Below are positions 37,284 to 46,172 of a DNA stretch of 64,000 bases, piece after piece. Source of the stretch: Streptomyces sp. CGMCC 4.7035. GTDB taxonomy: Bacteria > Actinomycetota > Actinomycetes > Streptomycetales > Streptomycetaceae. The stretch covers positions 7,047,001 through 7,111,000 of the forward strand of contig NZ_CP134053.1 of the NCBI RefSeq assembly GCF_031583065.1. The letters are read 5' to 3'. Position numbers and translations under genes: made by a program. Numbering within the stretch: the stretch's first letter is position 1; each line of letters starts with the position of its first letter. The notes below the pieces were generated by a model. It made no database searches. It saw only the letters and a list, made by a program, of their open reading frames with translations, and was not told where the DNA came from.

Positions 37284-38708
37284 CTACTCCTCCGAGGCCG
37301 ACGCCCCCGCCGCCTTCACCGCGGAGCGCACCGCTCCGGCGACCGCGCCCGCGACCCTGTCGTTGAACACGCTCGGAATGATGTAGTTCGGGTTCAGCTC
37401 GTCCTCGGTCACCACGTCCGCAAGGGCGGTCGCGGCGGCCAGCATCATCTCCGTGTTGACGGTGCGGGACTGCGCGTCCAGCAGACCGCGGAAGACGCCC
37501 GGGAACACCAGCACGTTGTTGATCTGGTTCGGGAAGTCGGAGCGGCCCGTGGCCACAACGGCCGCCGTCTGACGGGCGATTGCGGGGTCGACCTCGGGGT
37601 CCGGGTTCGCGAGCGCGAACACGATCGCACCCTCGGCCATGGCGGCCACGTCGGTGCCGTCGAGCACGTTCGGGGCGGAGACACCGATGAAGACGTCGGC
37701 GCCGTGCACGGCCTCCTTCAGGGTGCCCGTGAGGCCCTCGTGGTTGGTGTTGTCGGCGATCCAGCGCAGCGGGGAGTCCGCGGCGGCGTCCACCAGGTCC
37801 TCGCGGCCCGCGTGCACGACACCGTGGATGTCGGCGACGACGGCGCTCTTGACGCCCGCCGCAAGCAGCAGCTTGAGGATGGCCGTACCGGCCGCGCCGG
37901 CGCCCGACATCACGACCCGCACGTTCTCAATCGCCTTGCCCACCACGCGAAGTGCGTTGGTGAGGGCGGCGAGCACGACGATCGCGGTGCCGTGCTGGTC
38001 GTCGTGGAAGACGGGGATGTCGAGGGCCTCGCGCAGGCGCGCCTCGATCTCGAAGCAGCGCGGAGCGGAGATGTCCTCGAGGTTGATGCCGGCGAACCCG
38101 GGGGCGATCGCCTTGACGATCTCGACGATCGCGTCGGTGTCCTGGGTGTCGAGGCAGATCGGCCAGGCGTCGATGCCGGCGAAGCGCTTGAAGAGGGCCG
38201 CCTTGCCCTCCATGACGGGCAGCGCGGCCTTGGGGCCGATGTTGCCGAGGCCGAGCACGGCGGAGCCGTCCGTCACGACCGCAACGGAGTTGCGCTTGAT
38301 CGTCAGACGGCGGGCGTCCTCGGGGTTCTCGGCGATCGCCATGCACACGCGCGCCACACCCGGCGTGTAGACCATGGAGAGGTCGTCACGGTTGCGGATG
38401 GGGTGCTTCGACGCCATCTCGATCTTGCCGCCGAGGTGCATGAGGAACGTACGGTCCGAGACCTTGCCCAGCGTGACGCCCTCGATACCGCGCAGCTGCT
38501 CGACGATCTCGTTGGCGTGCGCGGTGGAGGTGGCCGCGATGGTGACGTCGATCCGGAGCTTCTCGTGCCCGGACGCGGTGACGTCGAGGCCGGTCACCGA
38601 GCCTCCGTGGGACTCGACGGCCGTGGTGAGCTGGGAGACCGCGGTTCCGCTCGCGGGCACCTCCAGCCGGACCGTCATCGAGTAGGAGACGCTGGGCGCC
38701 GTTGCCAT
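37284..38708 (-). CDS. NAD-dependent malic enzyme with N-terminal ACT domain
   Basis: 474 residues, ATG 38708. Residues about 7-80 form an ACT-like regulatory domain (YSMTVRLEVPASGTAVSQL...GHEKLRIDVTIAA). The rest is the two-domain malic enzyme: HPIRNRDDLSMVYTPGVARV, VTDGSAVLGLGNIGP, FHDDQHGTAIVVLAAL and the Rossmann motif VVMSGAGAAGTAILKLLLAAG. It oxidatively decarboxylates malate to pyruvate. An ACT domain suggests allosteric control by a small metabolite. Single transcription unit. Confidence 0.94.
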   Translation of the reverse strand: MATAPSVSYSMTVRLEVPASGTAVSQLTTAVESHGGSVTGLDVTASGHEKLRIDVTIAATSTAHANEIVEQLRGIEGVTLGKVSDRTFLMHLGGKIEMASKHPIRNRDDLSMVYTPGVARVCMAIAENPEDARRLTIKRNSVAVVTDGSAVLGLGNIGPKAALPVMEGKAALFKRFAGIDAWPICLDTQDTDAIVEIVKAIAPGFAGINLEDISAPRCFEIEARLREALDIPVFHDDQHGTAIVVLAALTNALRVVGKAIENVRVVMSGAGAAGTAILKLLLAAGVKSAVVADIHGVVHAGREDLVDAAADSPLRWIADNTNHEGLTGTLKEAVHGADVFIGVSAPNVLDGTDVAAMAEGAIVFALANPDPEVDPAIARQTAAVVATGRSDFPNQINNVLVFPGVFRGLLDAQSRTVNTEMMLAAATALADVVTEDELNPNYIIPSVFNDRVAGAVAGAVRSAVKAAGASASEE

Positions 38709-38861
38709 GGCCGACTTCCTCTGCTTTCACCGTGTCGCGGATGTGCCGTCCGATCGTCGCACCTACCGAGGAGTACGCGGTAGCCGCCCCGGATTGCGAA
38801 CGTTTTGTTCGCCACTGCCGGGCACTTTCGAAAAGCCACTTCCACCATACGAGAGAACAAG

Positions 38862-38896
38862 AAGAGGCCCGCGTCACGTGGTGACGCGGGCCTCTT
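38862..38896. terminator. strong intrinsic terminator
   Basis: AAGAGGCCCGCGTCAC (38862-38877) pairs perfectly with GTGACGCGGGCCTCTT (38881-38896) around GTG. Confidence 0.9.
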
Positions 38897-38994
38897 CACA
38901 CTCAGTGGCACCGACCCGCCATGCTCGCCTCGCGGCAAGTGGTCGCTCGTAGCGACGAAGGTTGGGCCCGGGGGCTTGGATCGAGCCGGTGCCA
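38862..38994 (-). ncRNA. probable small RNA between malic-enzyme and helicase genes
   Basis: In the 368-bp gap, the minus strand begins after a TAGCCT -10-like hexamer (39000-39005) and contains GTGGCACCG paired with CGGTGCCAC near the ends of a ~90-nt fold, then the terminator at 38862-38896. I recall that small RNAs were found in S. coelicolor near SCO2952, a position that would match; this is memory. It could also be just the helicase 3' UTR. Confidence 0.55.
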
Positions 38995-39076
38995 CACCCA
39001 GGCTAACAAACAGATCCCGTAAGGCCATTCCCGTACCGAGAGTTCATTTTCCCGGGAACGGGGTATCCCGCCCGGA

Positions 39077-41458
39077 TCAGTCCCTGAGCAGGTCAGGCAC
39101 CCCGGCCGCGTCCGGCTCGTCCCGCTCGCCCGAGACCACCGTCAGCTGTTGCGTCGCCCGGGTGAGCGCCACGTACAGCACGCGCAGGCCCGCGGGGCTC
39201 TCGTCGGCGATCTCGGCCGGCGAGACGACGATCGTGGCGTCGTACTCCAGGCCCTTGGCCTCCAGGCTGCCGAGCGCCACCACCCGGTCGCCGAGCCCGG
39301 CGAGCCAGCGGGCCGCCTCCTCGCGCCGGTTCATGGCGACGACGACGCCCACCGTGCCGTCGACGAGGTCGAGCAGCCGGGCGGCCTCCTGCCGGACGGT
39401 CTGCGCGAGCGACTCCGGTACGACCGCGCCGCGTCCGTTGCTCGCGCTCACGCTCTGTCCCTTGTGCGTTCTCGCGCTCTGTCCATGGTTCGTTTTCACG
39501 AAACGCGGCTCCACGCCCGTGGAGCGGACCGCCGAGGGCGCCTCGGAGCCCGGCATGGCGAGCGCCAGCACCTTCGACGCCAGTTCGGCGATCTCGGCGG
39601 GGTTGCGGTAGTTGACCGTGAGCGTGAAGCGGCGGCGCGGACGGGTGCCCAGCGCCTCGTCGCGGGCCTCGGCCGCCTCGTCCGGGTCGGACCAGGAGGA
39701 CTGGGCCGGGTCGCCGACCACCGTCCAGGTCGCGTGCCGGCCGCGGCGCCCGACCATCCGCCACTGCATCGGCGTGAGGTCCTGCGCCTCGTCCACGATC
39801 ACGTGCGCGTACTCGGTCCGCTCCTGGGCGAGCCGCTCGGCGCGCTCACGCTGCGTCTCCTCCCGTACGGGCATCAGCTCCTCGAGGCCGGTCAGCTGGT
39901 CCAGCGGGTCCAGCTCCCGCTTCTTCTTGGGGCGGGCCGGCAGACCGAGGATGGCCTGGAGTTCGTCCAGCATGGCCACGTCGTGCACGGACAGCCCGTC
40001 CCGCTTCAGGGACCGCGCGGCCCTGCGCACCTCGCCGGGGTTGAGGATGCGCCGCGCCCAGCGGCCGAGGCGCCGCTCGTCGGCCATCGCGTCCAGGACC
40101 GCCCGCGGGGTCAGCTCGGGCCACCAGGCGTCCAGGAAGGTGATGAACGAGTCCTCGGAGGTGATGTCCTCGTCGAAGGAGGAACGCAGCTCGGCGGCCA
40201 GCTCGGGGTCGGTGTGCCGGCCGGCCGCCCCGGACTGCGCCCACAGGGCGTCCAGGAGCAGCTTGCGGGCGCGCGGGCGCAGCAGGTTCACCGGCGCGGT
40301 GCCGCTCAGCGCGTTGCGCCGGATGCGCTCCAGTTCGTCGGCCTCCAGTTCGAGGCGGCGGCCGAAGGCGACGACCCGCAGCCGGGTCGGCGTGTCGTTC
40401 AGTTCCAGGGCCCCGCGCGCGGCCTTCCGCAGCACCTTGAGCATGCGGTAGGAGCCCTTGGCGCGGGCCACGGACGGCGAGTCGTAGAGCGTGGCCTCGG
40501 CCCCGTCGACGAGCGAGCCGATGGCGCGGATGGCGACCTGGCCCTCCTCGCCGAGCGAGGGCAGCACGCCTTCCGTGTAGGCGACCAGCAGCGGCGTGGG
40601 CGAGACGATCAGGATGCCGCCCGCGTACCGGCGCCGGTCCTGGTACAGCAGGTACGCGGCCCGGTGCAGGGCGACGGCCGTCTTGCCGGTGCCGGGGCCG
40701 CCCTCGACGTAGGTCACGGAGGCGGCGGGGGCACGGATGACCAGGTCCTGCTCGGCCTGGATCGACGCCACGATGTCCCGCATGGTGTGGGTGCGGGCCT
40801 GGCCGAGGGCGGCCATCAGGGCGCCGTCGCCGATCACCGGCAGCTCGTCGCCGCCGAGGGTCGCCTTCAGCTCGGGGCGCATCAGGTCGTCCTCGACACC
40901 GAGCACCCTGCGGCCCTTGGAGCGGATGACCCGGCGGCGCACGACCCGCCCGGGGTCGACCGGCGTGGAGCGGTAGAAGGGGGCCGCGGCGGGCGCCCGC
41001 CAGTCGATGACCAGCGGCGCGTAGTCCTCGTCGAGGACCCCGATACGGCCGATGTGCAGGGTCTCGGCGATGTCGGCGGTGTTGTCGGGGCGCACGGCGC
41101 CCTCGGCGGGCTCGACGGCCGTGTACGCGCCGTCCGGGCCCTTCTTGCCGTCCTTGCCGAGCAGCAGGTCGATACGGCCGAAGAGGAAGTCCTCGAACTC
41201 GTTGTTGAGCCGGTTGAGGTGGATACCCGCCCGGAAGACCTGGGCGTCTCGCTCGGCGAGCGCCCCGGGCGTGCCTACGTGGCCGCGCTTGGCCGCGTCG
41301 TTCATCAGGAACTCCGCCTCGTGGATCTTCTCCTCGAGGCGCCGGTACACCCGGTCCAGGTGTTCCTGTTCGACGCTGATCTCCCGGTCGCGAAGCGAGT
41401 CGTGTGCGGACTTGCCGACCGGACCGAGCGCGGTTTCCTGTTGAACCTGAGCCGCCAC
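39077..41458 (-). CDS. HelD-type (class II) UvrD-like helicase, RNA-polymerase recycling factor
   Basis: 793 residues from GTG 41458. An N-terminal coiled-coil arm (about 25-90, SVEQEHLDRVYRRLEEKIHEAEFLM) precedes the motor, with Walker A GGPGTGKTAVALHRAAYLLY, IVDEAQDLTPMQWRMVGRR (Walker B), GDPAQSSW, and GLEYDATIVVSPAEI...LYVALTRATQQLTVV (motifs V-VI). This is the HelD plan: HelD removes stalled RNA polymerase from DNA, and some actinobacterial members (HelR) protect against rifamycins. I saw no rifamycin-associated element upstream, so a housekeeping role is more likely. A 3 x 29-bp tandem repeat lies upstream. Confidence 0.9.
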   Translation of the reverse strand: MAAQVQQETALGPVGKSAHDSLRDREISVEQEHLDRVYRRLEEKIHEAEFLMNDAAKRGHVGTPGALAERDAQVFRAGIHLNRLNNEFEDFLFGRIDLLLGKDGKKGPDGAYTAVEPAEGAVRPDNTADIAETLHIGRIGVLDEDYAPLVIDWRAPAAAPFYRSTPVDPGRVVRRRVIRSKGRRVLGVEDDLMRPELKATLGGDELPVIGDGALMAALGQARTHTMRDIVASIQAEQDLVIRAPAASVTYVEGGPGTGKTAVALHRAAYLLYQDRRRYAGGILIVSPTPLLVAYTEGVLPSLGEEGQVAIRAIGSLVDGAEATLYDSPSVARAKGSYRMLKVLRKAARGALELNDTPTRLRVVAFGRRLELEADELERIRRNALSGTAPVNLLRPRARKLLLDALWAQSGAAGRHTDPELAAELRSSFDEDITSEDSFITFLDAWWPELTPRAVLDAMADERRLGRWARRILNPGEVRRAARSLKRDGLSVHDVAMLDELQAILGLPARPKKKRELDPLDQLTGLEELMPVREETQRERAERLAQERTEYAHVIVDEAQDLTPMQWRMVGRRGRHATWTVVGDPAQSSWSDPDEAAEARDEALGTRPRRRFTLTVNYRNPAEIAELASKVLALAMPGSEAPSAVRSTGVEPRFVKTNHGQSARTHKGQSVSASNGRGAVVPESLAQTVRQEAARLLDLVDGTVGVVVAMNRREEAARWLAGLGDRVVALGSLEAKGLEYDATIVVSPAEIADESPAGLRVLYVALTRATQQLTVVSGERDEPDAAGVPDLLRD

Positions 41459-41546
41459 CGGGCCCCCTTCTGACGTGCTGGGCAGCCGTCAACCGTACGC
41501 GAAAGGGGCCCGAAGAGGCTACGCCTGCTCCGGACCCCCTCACATG

Positions 41547-41633
41547 TCGGCCCGCGGCCCGCTCGTTCGCACACCTCGGCCCGCGGCCCGCTCGTCCGCG
41601 CACGTCGGCCCGCGGCGTGCTCGTCCGTACGCC
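41547..41633. repeat. three tandem 29-bp repeats
   Basis: Units at 41547-41575, 41576-41604 and 41605-41633. Each starts TCGGCCCGCGGC and contains GCTCGT(T/C)CG. They lie between the helicase start and the anti-sigma stop. Confidence 0.85.
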
Positions 41634-41663
41634 GCGGGGATGCTCAGGCAGGTGGGCGGATGC

Positions 41664-42476
41664 CTACGCGTCCACCTTCACCAGCTTCTTCCCGTCGAAC
41701 GTCACGACCTCGAAGTGGTCGATCTCGTTCGGCGTGAAGGCGGCGCCACCGTGCACGTACAGCGGGTTCTTCGCCTGATCCGTCTTGGCGTTCGCGATGC
41801 CGTAGCCCCAGTTCGGGACGGCCCAGGTGGTGACCGTCTCGCGCTCGCCGTTCTTGCCGACGGCGACCAGGGAGCACTTGAGCGGACCCTTGACGTTCTT
41901 CAGCTGAAGAACGGCGTGGGTGCCCCAGTCCTTGGACTCCATCGCGACCACGGCGTTGACCTTGGTGCTCGGGTCGGTCGCCGAGTGCTTGTCGGTCATC
42001 AGCTGGAAGGCCGCCTTGGCGGGGCCGGTGGCCATCGGGTCCTGGGTACCGCTGTCGCCGCCGTTGACCGCCATCACGGTGAGCGGGCCGCCGATGATCA
42101 GCGCTGCCGCCGCCGCGACGAGGTAGAAACCGCGCCGACGCTTCTGGGCGCGCCGCTCGGAGACCTCGTCGACCAGCCGCTCGACCAGCCGTGGACTGGG
42201 TTTCGCGGACAGGGATTCGCCGATGGCCGGGGTGCCCTGGTTGCCGGGCAGGTCCGCGAGTGCGGCCAGCATCGGCTCCATGCCCGCGAGGTCGTCGAGT
42301 TGCTGGGCGCACCAGTCGCAGGTGGCGAGGTGCGCCTCGAAGGCCGTCGCCTCGGCGTCGTCCAGGATCCCGAGGGCGTAGGCGCCGACGGTTTCGTGGA
42401 TGTCGCCCTGCCCCTCCTGCGGGCCTCTTACGGCTCCCGGGCCGCCATTGCCGAACCCCCCGTACACGTTGCTCAT
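41664..42476 (-). CDS. rsuA: anti-sigma factor of SigU, zinc-type (ZAS)
   Basis: 270 residues. The N-terminal zf-HC2 anti-sigma domain has the HxxxCxxC motif HLATCDWC (H49, C53, C56) with H27 as a further ligand. A transmembrane helix is at about 117-137 (FYLVAAAAALIIGGPLTVMAV), and the C-terminal ~130 residues are extracytoplasmic. It binds SigU at the membrane and releases it on a signal. The start overlaps the sigma stop as ATGA, so the pair is coupled. From memory, these are SigU/RsuA of S. coelicolor. Confidence 0.9.
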   Translation of the reverse strand: MSNVYGGFGNGGPGAVRGPQEGQGDIHETVGAYALGILDDAEATAFEAHLATCDWCAQQLDDLAGMEPMLAALADLPGNQGTPAIGESLSAKPSPRLVERLVDEVSERRAQKRRRGFYLVAAAAALIIGGPLTVMAVNGGDSGTQDPMATGPAKAAFQLMTDKHSATDPSTKVNAVVAMESKDWGTHAVLQLKNVKGPLKCSLVAVGKNGERETVTTWAVPNWGYGIANAKTDQAKNPLYVHGGAAFTPNEIDHFEVVTFDGKKLVKVDA

Positions 42477-43066
42477 GCCGTCACCCCCCGCTCCTCCAGG
42501 GCCAGCTTCATGGACCGCAGGGCGTAGAACACCCTGGAGCGCACCGTCCCACTGGGGATGCCGAGCGTTTCGGCCGCCTCATTGACCGTACGCCCTTTGA
42601 AGTACGTTTCGACCAGGACCTCCCTGTGAGCCGGGGTCAGGTCGTCCAGCGCGTCCGACAGTGTCATCAGCCACAACGCCTTGTCGATCTCGTCCTCCGC
42701 GGGGATGACCTCCAGCGGCGACGGGTCGACCTCCTGCGGCCGGGCCTGCCGGCTGCGGTGGCCGTCGATGACGATGCGCCGGGCGACCGTCACCAGCCAG
42801 GGGCGTACCGATCCGGTTGCTCGATTGAGCTGACCGGCGTTCTTCCAGGCACGGATGAGCGTTTCCTGCACGACGTCCTCGGCTCGCTGCCGGTCGCCCG
42901 CGACCAGCCGCAGCACGTAGGCGAGCAGGGGTCCCGCGTGTTCCCGGTACAGGGCGCGCATCAGCTCCTCGTCCGGCTCGGACGACGGCGCCGGGGACGA
43001 GGACGAAGTCATGCGATGTCGGGCCCTTGGCCTTCGTTCTTCAGCCACGGCTGAATCCTTGCGCAC
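42473..43066 (-). CDS. sigU: ECF RNA polymerase sigma factor SigU
   Basis: 197 residues from GTG 43066, GGAGGT 6 nt upstream (ATG 43012 is a weaker alternative). Sigma region 2 is LMRALYREHAGPLLAYVLRLVAGDRQRAEDVVQETLIRAWKN, region 4 is ALDDLTPAHREVLVETYFKGRTVNEAAETLGIPSGTVRSRVFYALRSM. In S. coelicolor uncontrolled SigU delays development and changes protein secretion. It is coupled to its anti-sigma partner. Confidence 0.92.
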   Translation of the reverse strand: MRKDSAVAEERRPRARHRMTSSSSPAPSSEPDEELMRALYREHAGPLLAYVLRLVAGDRQRAEDVVQETLIRAWKNAGQLNRATGSVRPWLVTVARRIVIDGHRSRQARPQEVDPSPLEVIPAEDEIDKALWLMTLSDALDDLTPAHREVLVETYFKGRTVNEAAETLGIPSGTVRSRVFYALRSMKLALEERGVTA

Positions 43067-43505
43067 GCCTACCTCCGGTGTCCGGGGGATCCCCCAGTCG
43101 GTCGCTCACATCCGGGTACGCAGGCGGTGGCCGCCGTGTTCAAAGTGAGACCACAAATTTCTTGGGCAAGGTGTGGAAGTCAACCTTCCTGGGCACCCAT
43201 TTCTCCCCCAAAAGGACATACGACCACCACCCCGGAGAGACGCAGGTCACACCCGCCGGGGGCTTCACTTCGGGAAGTGTCTTGATCAACCTGTGAAAAT
43301 CTCGCTCGACTTCAGTGGAGGAATTGTCGAGGTGGGGTTACTCGCGAGTTGGGATAGGCCACCGTTTGCCGGGAGTTGAGCACCTTTCACGTTTTGGGGC
43401 GCGCTCTGCCCGCAAATGATCCCTTTCGTCCCGCGAGTGGTTCCCCATGACATGCGTCGACACTCAGGGACCCCGCTCGAACGGCCCGACGTCGCCCGGC
43501 AGGGG
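43067..43505. other. sigU upstream region
   Basis: 439 bp without a gene, less GC-rich than the surroundings (ACAAATTTCTTGGGCAAGG around 43153-43172). It must contain the sigU promoter. No convincing ECF -35/-10 pair or terminator was identified. Confidence 0.45.
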
Positions 43506-44093
43506 CTACGCCCGCGCGAGCGCCGCACGTCGTCGATGGCGGGCCACCCGCTCCCGGTTGCCGCACACCTCACTGGAACACCAGCGGCGGCGTCGCCCCC
43601 GGGACGTGTCCAGGTAGACGATGGGGCAGTTGTCGCCCTCGCAGCGCCGCAGACTCGCCCGGGCAGCCGGGTCCGTCAGCAGCTCGATCGCGTCGCGGGC
43701 GAGCGCGGCCAGCAGTTCCTCGCATCCCGGTACCGCGCGAAGCCGCCGTACCAGCACGCCGTCCTCCCTACGGACCGCACACAGCGCGGGCGGCACCCCT
43801 TCCGCCACCGCGTTGACCCGCGCCAACGCCCCGTCCGCCGAGCGCCCGTCGAGCTCTCCATGCACCAACTGCCCGATATGTCCGCGCAGTTCACAGAAGG
43901 CCGACAGCCACCCCGGGGTCGCCCCCGCGAGCGGCGTACCCGCCGGGACCAGACCGGCCCCGGCGATCCAGGCCCGCAACCGGTCCACCGAGTCGAGCCG
44001 TTCCTCGGGATGCGTCGTCGTCAGCAGATCCAGGCAGATCCGCCCGGAGGCGAACCGCAGCTCGCAGGAGGCCGTGGCCGTGCCGGATGCCAT
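43506..44093 (-). CDS. CGNR zinc-finger transcriptional regulator
   Basis: 195 residues. An N-terminal ABATE domain (RFASGRICLDLLTTTHPEERLDSVDRLRAWIAGAGL) precedes the C-terminal CGNR finger: CEGDNCPIVYLDTSRGRRRRWC followed by CGNRERVARHRRR. It is thought to be a DNA-binding stress regulator. It is divergent from the DUF1772 gene 211 bp away. Confidence 0.9.
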   Translation of the reverse strand: MASGTATASCELRFASGRICLDLLTTTHPEERLDSVDRLRAWIAGAGLVPAGTPLAGATPGWLSAFCELRGHIGQLVHGELDGRSADGALARVNAVAEGVPPALCAVRREDGVLVRRLRAVPGCEELLAALARDAIELLTDPAARASLRRCEGDNCPIVYLDTSRGRRRRWCSSEVCGNRERVARHRRRAALARA

Positions 44094-44304
44094 GTGCCTG
44101 TCACCGCCTTGGAGTTGCCGCCGCGAGCGCGCCGGCCGGTGAGGTCCACGAAAGGTGCCTGGGGGTTCGTACCCCCTACAGTGCCCGCCCGCACGCGTTG
44201 CCGGGAAGGTCCCGGACGGCCCCGTCCGAGCCGTGGACGCCCGCTTATGCGGCCGCGCGTCTCAGCGATGTTCCGCGCGTTCCGCGCCCGGTTGACTCAC
44301 CGTC

Positions 44305-44874
44305 ATGACATTCGAGACATCTCAGCACGGCAGGGACCGTCGACCGGTCGTCAGCGGCATTCTCGGCGCCGCCACCGTCGCCACGGGCCTGATCGCCGGC
44401 ACCTTCTACATCTTCGCCTGCGCCGTGATGCCCGCCCTCGCCCGCAGCGACGACCGCGTGCACATCGAGGTCATGCAGAACATCAACGACGTCATCCAGA
44501 ACCCCGTCTTCTTCCTCTGCTTCCTCGGCGCGCCCCTCCTCCTGGCCGTCTCCGCCTGGCAGTTGCGCACGGCGCCGTACCGGCGGTGGATCCTCGCGGC
44601 CCTGGCCGCCTACGCACTCGCCTTCCTCGTCACCGTCGTCGGGAACATCCCGCTCAACAACGACCTCGCCCACGCCGGCGCTCCGGCGCGCATCGCCGAT
44701 CCGGCCGCCGTACGCGACCGCTTCGAGCACGCCTGGGTCACCTGGAACGTCATACGGACCCTGCTGTCCACCCTCGCCCTGGCCTGCCTGTGCCGCGCAC
44801 TGCTCCTGCGCGGCACGGCGGCTCACACGTCGGCGTACTTCGACTCCGCCACCGGGTCGAGCGCGAGCCGGTAG
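44305..44874 (+). CDS. DUF1772 membrane protein
   Basis: 189 residues with four transmembrane helices (GILGAATVATGLIAGTFYIF, VFFLCFLGAPLLLAVSAWQL, WILAALAAYALAFLVTVVG, TLLSTLALACLCRALLL) and the conserved NIPLNNDLA and WVTWNVIRT motifs of DUF1772 (anthrone-oxygenase-like) proteins. The substrate is unknown. Divergent from the CGNR regulator, which may control it. The 3' end overlaps the convergent nnaR gene by 52 bp. Confidence 0.85.
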   Translation: MTFETSQHGRDRRPVVSGILGAATVATGLIAGTFYIFACAVMPALARSDDRVHIEVMQNINDVIQNPVFFLCFLGAPLLLAVSAWQLRTAPYRRWILAALAAYALAFLVTVVGNIPLNNDLAHAGAPARIADPAAVRDRFEHAWVTWNVIRTLLSTLALACLCRALLLRGTAAHTSAYFDSATGSSASR

Positions 44875-45974
44875 CCACGCTTGACCACCGTCTGGATCAG
44901 CTTGGGCGCCCCCAGGGCGGTGCGCAGCCGGGCCATCGCCGTCTCCACGGCGTGCTCGTCACGCCCGGCGCCCGGAAGGGCCCGCAGCAGCTCGGACCGG
45001 GCGACCACCCAGCCCGGTCGCCGGGACAGGGCCCGCAGCAGGGACATACCGGCGGGCGGTACGGGCCGCAGCGCCCCGTCCACCATCACCGCATGGCCGC
45101 GGATCTCCACCCGGTGTCCGGCGACGGGCAGCGTACGGGCCCGGGTGGGCAGTTCCTGGCACAGCAGCTGGACGAGCGGGCCGAGCCGGAAGCGTTCGGG
45201 CTGGACCGTGTCGATGCCGCGGGCCTGTAGGGGCAGCGCGGTGACGGGGCCGACGCAGGCGGGCAGCACGTCGTGGTGGAGGGCGAGGAGCAGTTCGGGC
45301 AGCAGCCCGCGCTCCTCGGCTCGGGAGAGCAGGGACGCCGCGGCGGGCGCGCTGGTGAAGGTGACCGCGTCCAGGCCACGGGTGATGGTCGCGTCCAGGA
45401 GCCGGTCGACGGGCGCGATGTCCTCCGGCGGCATCCACCGGTACACGGGCACCCCGACGACCTCGGCGCCCCCTTCCCGCAGCGCCTCCACGAAGCCGGG
45501 CAGCGGCTCGCCGTGCAGCTGGACAGCGATGCGGCGGCCGTCCACGCCCTCCTCCAGAAGCCGGTCGAGCACCTCGGCCATGGACTCGGAGGTGGGCGAC
45601 CATTCCTCGGTCAGCCCGGCGGCCCGTATGGCGCCCTTGACCTTGGGCCCGCGTGCGAGCAGTTCCACCCCGCGCAGCCGGGCGAGCAGGTCCTCGCCGA
45701 GCCCCCAGCCGTCGGCGGCCTCGACCCAGCCGCGGAAGCCGATCGCCGTGGTGGCGACCACGACGTCCGGCGCCTGGTCGATCAACTCCTTGGTGGCAGC
45801 CAGCAGTTCACCGTCGTCGGCGAGCGGCACGATGCGCAGGGCCGGGGCGTGCAGAACGGCGGCACCACGCCGCTGGAGCAGGGCGCCCAGCTCGTCGGCC
45901 CGCCGTGCGGCCGTCACGCCCACGGTGAACCCGGCGAGCGGGCCCTGTTCCGGTTGCTGCTGATTGTCGTACAT
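44823..45974 (-). CDS. nnaR: NnaR: uroporphyrinogen-III synthase-like protein with C-terminal winged helix
   Basis: 383 residues, ATG 45974. Residues ~10-255 form the HemD fold (TVGVTAARRADELGALLQRRGAAVLHAPALRIVPL, HGEPLPGFVEALREGGAEVVGVPVYRW, TFTSAPAAASLLSRA). The last ~100 residues form an OmpR-type winged helix (RPGWVVARSELLRALPGAGRDEHAVETAMARLRTALG). This fusion is the nitrate-assimilation regulator NnaR in Streptomyces, which cooperates with GlnR; whether it keeps synthase activity is doubtful. It lies directly before narK, its expected target, on the same strand. Confidence 0.9.
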   Translation of the reverse strand: MYDNQQQPEQGPLAGFTVGVTAARRADELGALLQRRGAAVLHAPALRIVPLADDGELLAATKELIDQAPDVVVATTAIGFRGWVEAADGWGLGEDLLARLRGVELLARGPKVKGAIRAAGLTEEWSPTSESMAEVLDRLLEEGVDGRRIAVQLHGEPLPGFVEALREGGAEVVGVPVYRWMPPEDIAPVDRLLDATITRGLDAVTFTSAPAAASLLSRAEERGLLPELLLALHHDVLPACVGPVTALPLQARGIDTVQPERFRLGPLVQLLCQELPTRARTLPVAGHRVEIRGHAVMVDGALRPVPPAGMSLLRALSRRPGWVVARSELLRALPGAGRDEHAVETAMARLRTALGAPKLIQTVVKRGYRLALDPVAESKYADV

Positions 45975-46172
45975 GGCTCTCGTTCCGCACTCGAGTCGTC
46001 GTACTGGTCGTACCCACCGGTACGTGCCGAACGAGCCTGTCAACGCCGCGTGACAAGCTCGGTTCGGCTTCATGTCGCTGGTGTTACCGATCCACTCGGG
46101 GCCCTGAGGCGCCAGGCGGATCTTGAACCCTCGGCCGGGGGTCCGGGGGTTGTCCCCCGGGACGGCACAGCG

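Noticed and set aside
41459..41700. Rifamycin-associated element upstream of the HelD-type gene
   Set aside because: No inverted repeat with that pattern was found; only the 29-bp repeats are there.
44823..45974. Plain uroporphyrinogen-III synthase (HemD)
   Set aside because: The C-terminal winged helix and the narK neighbourhood fit NnaR better.
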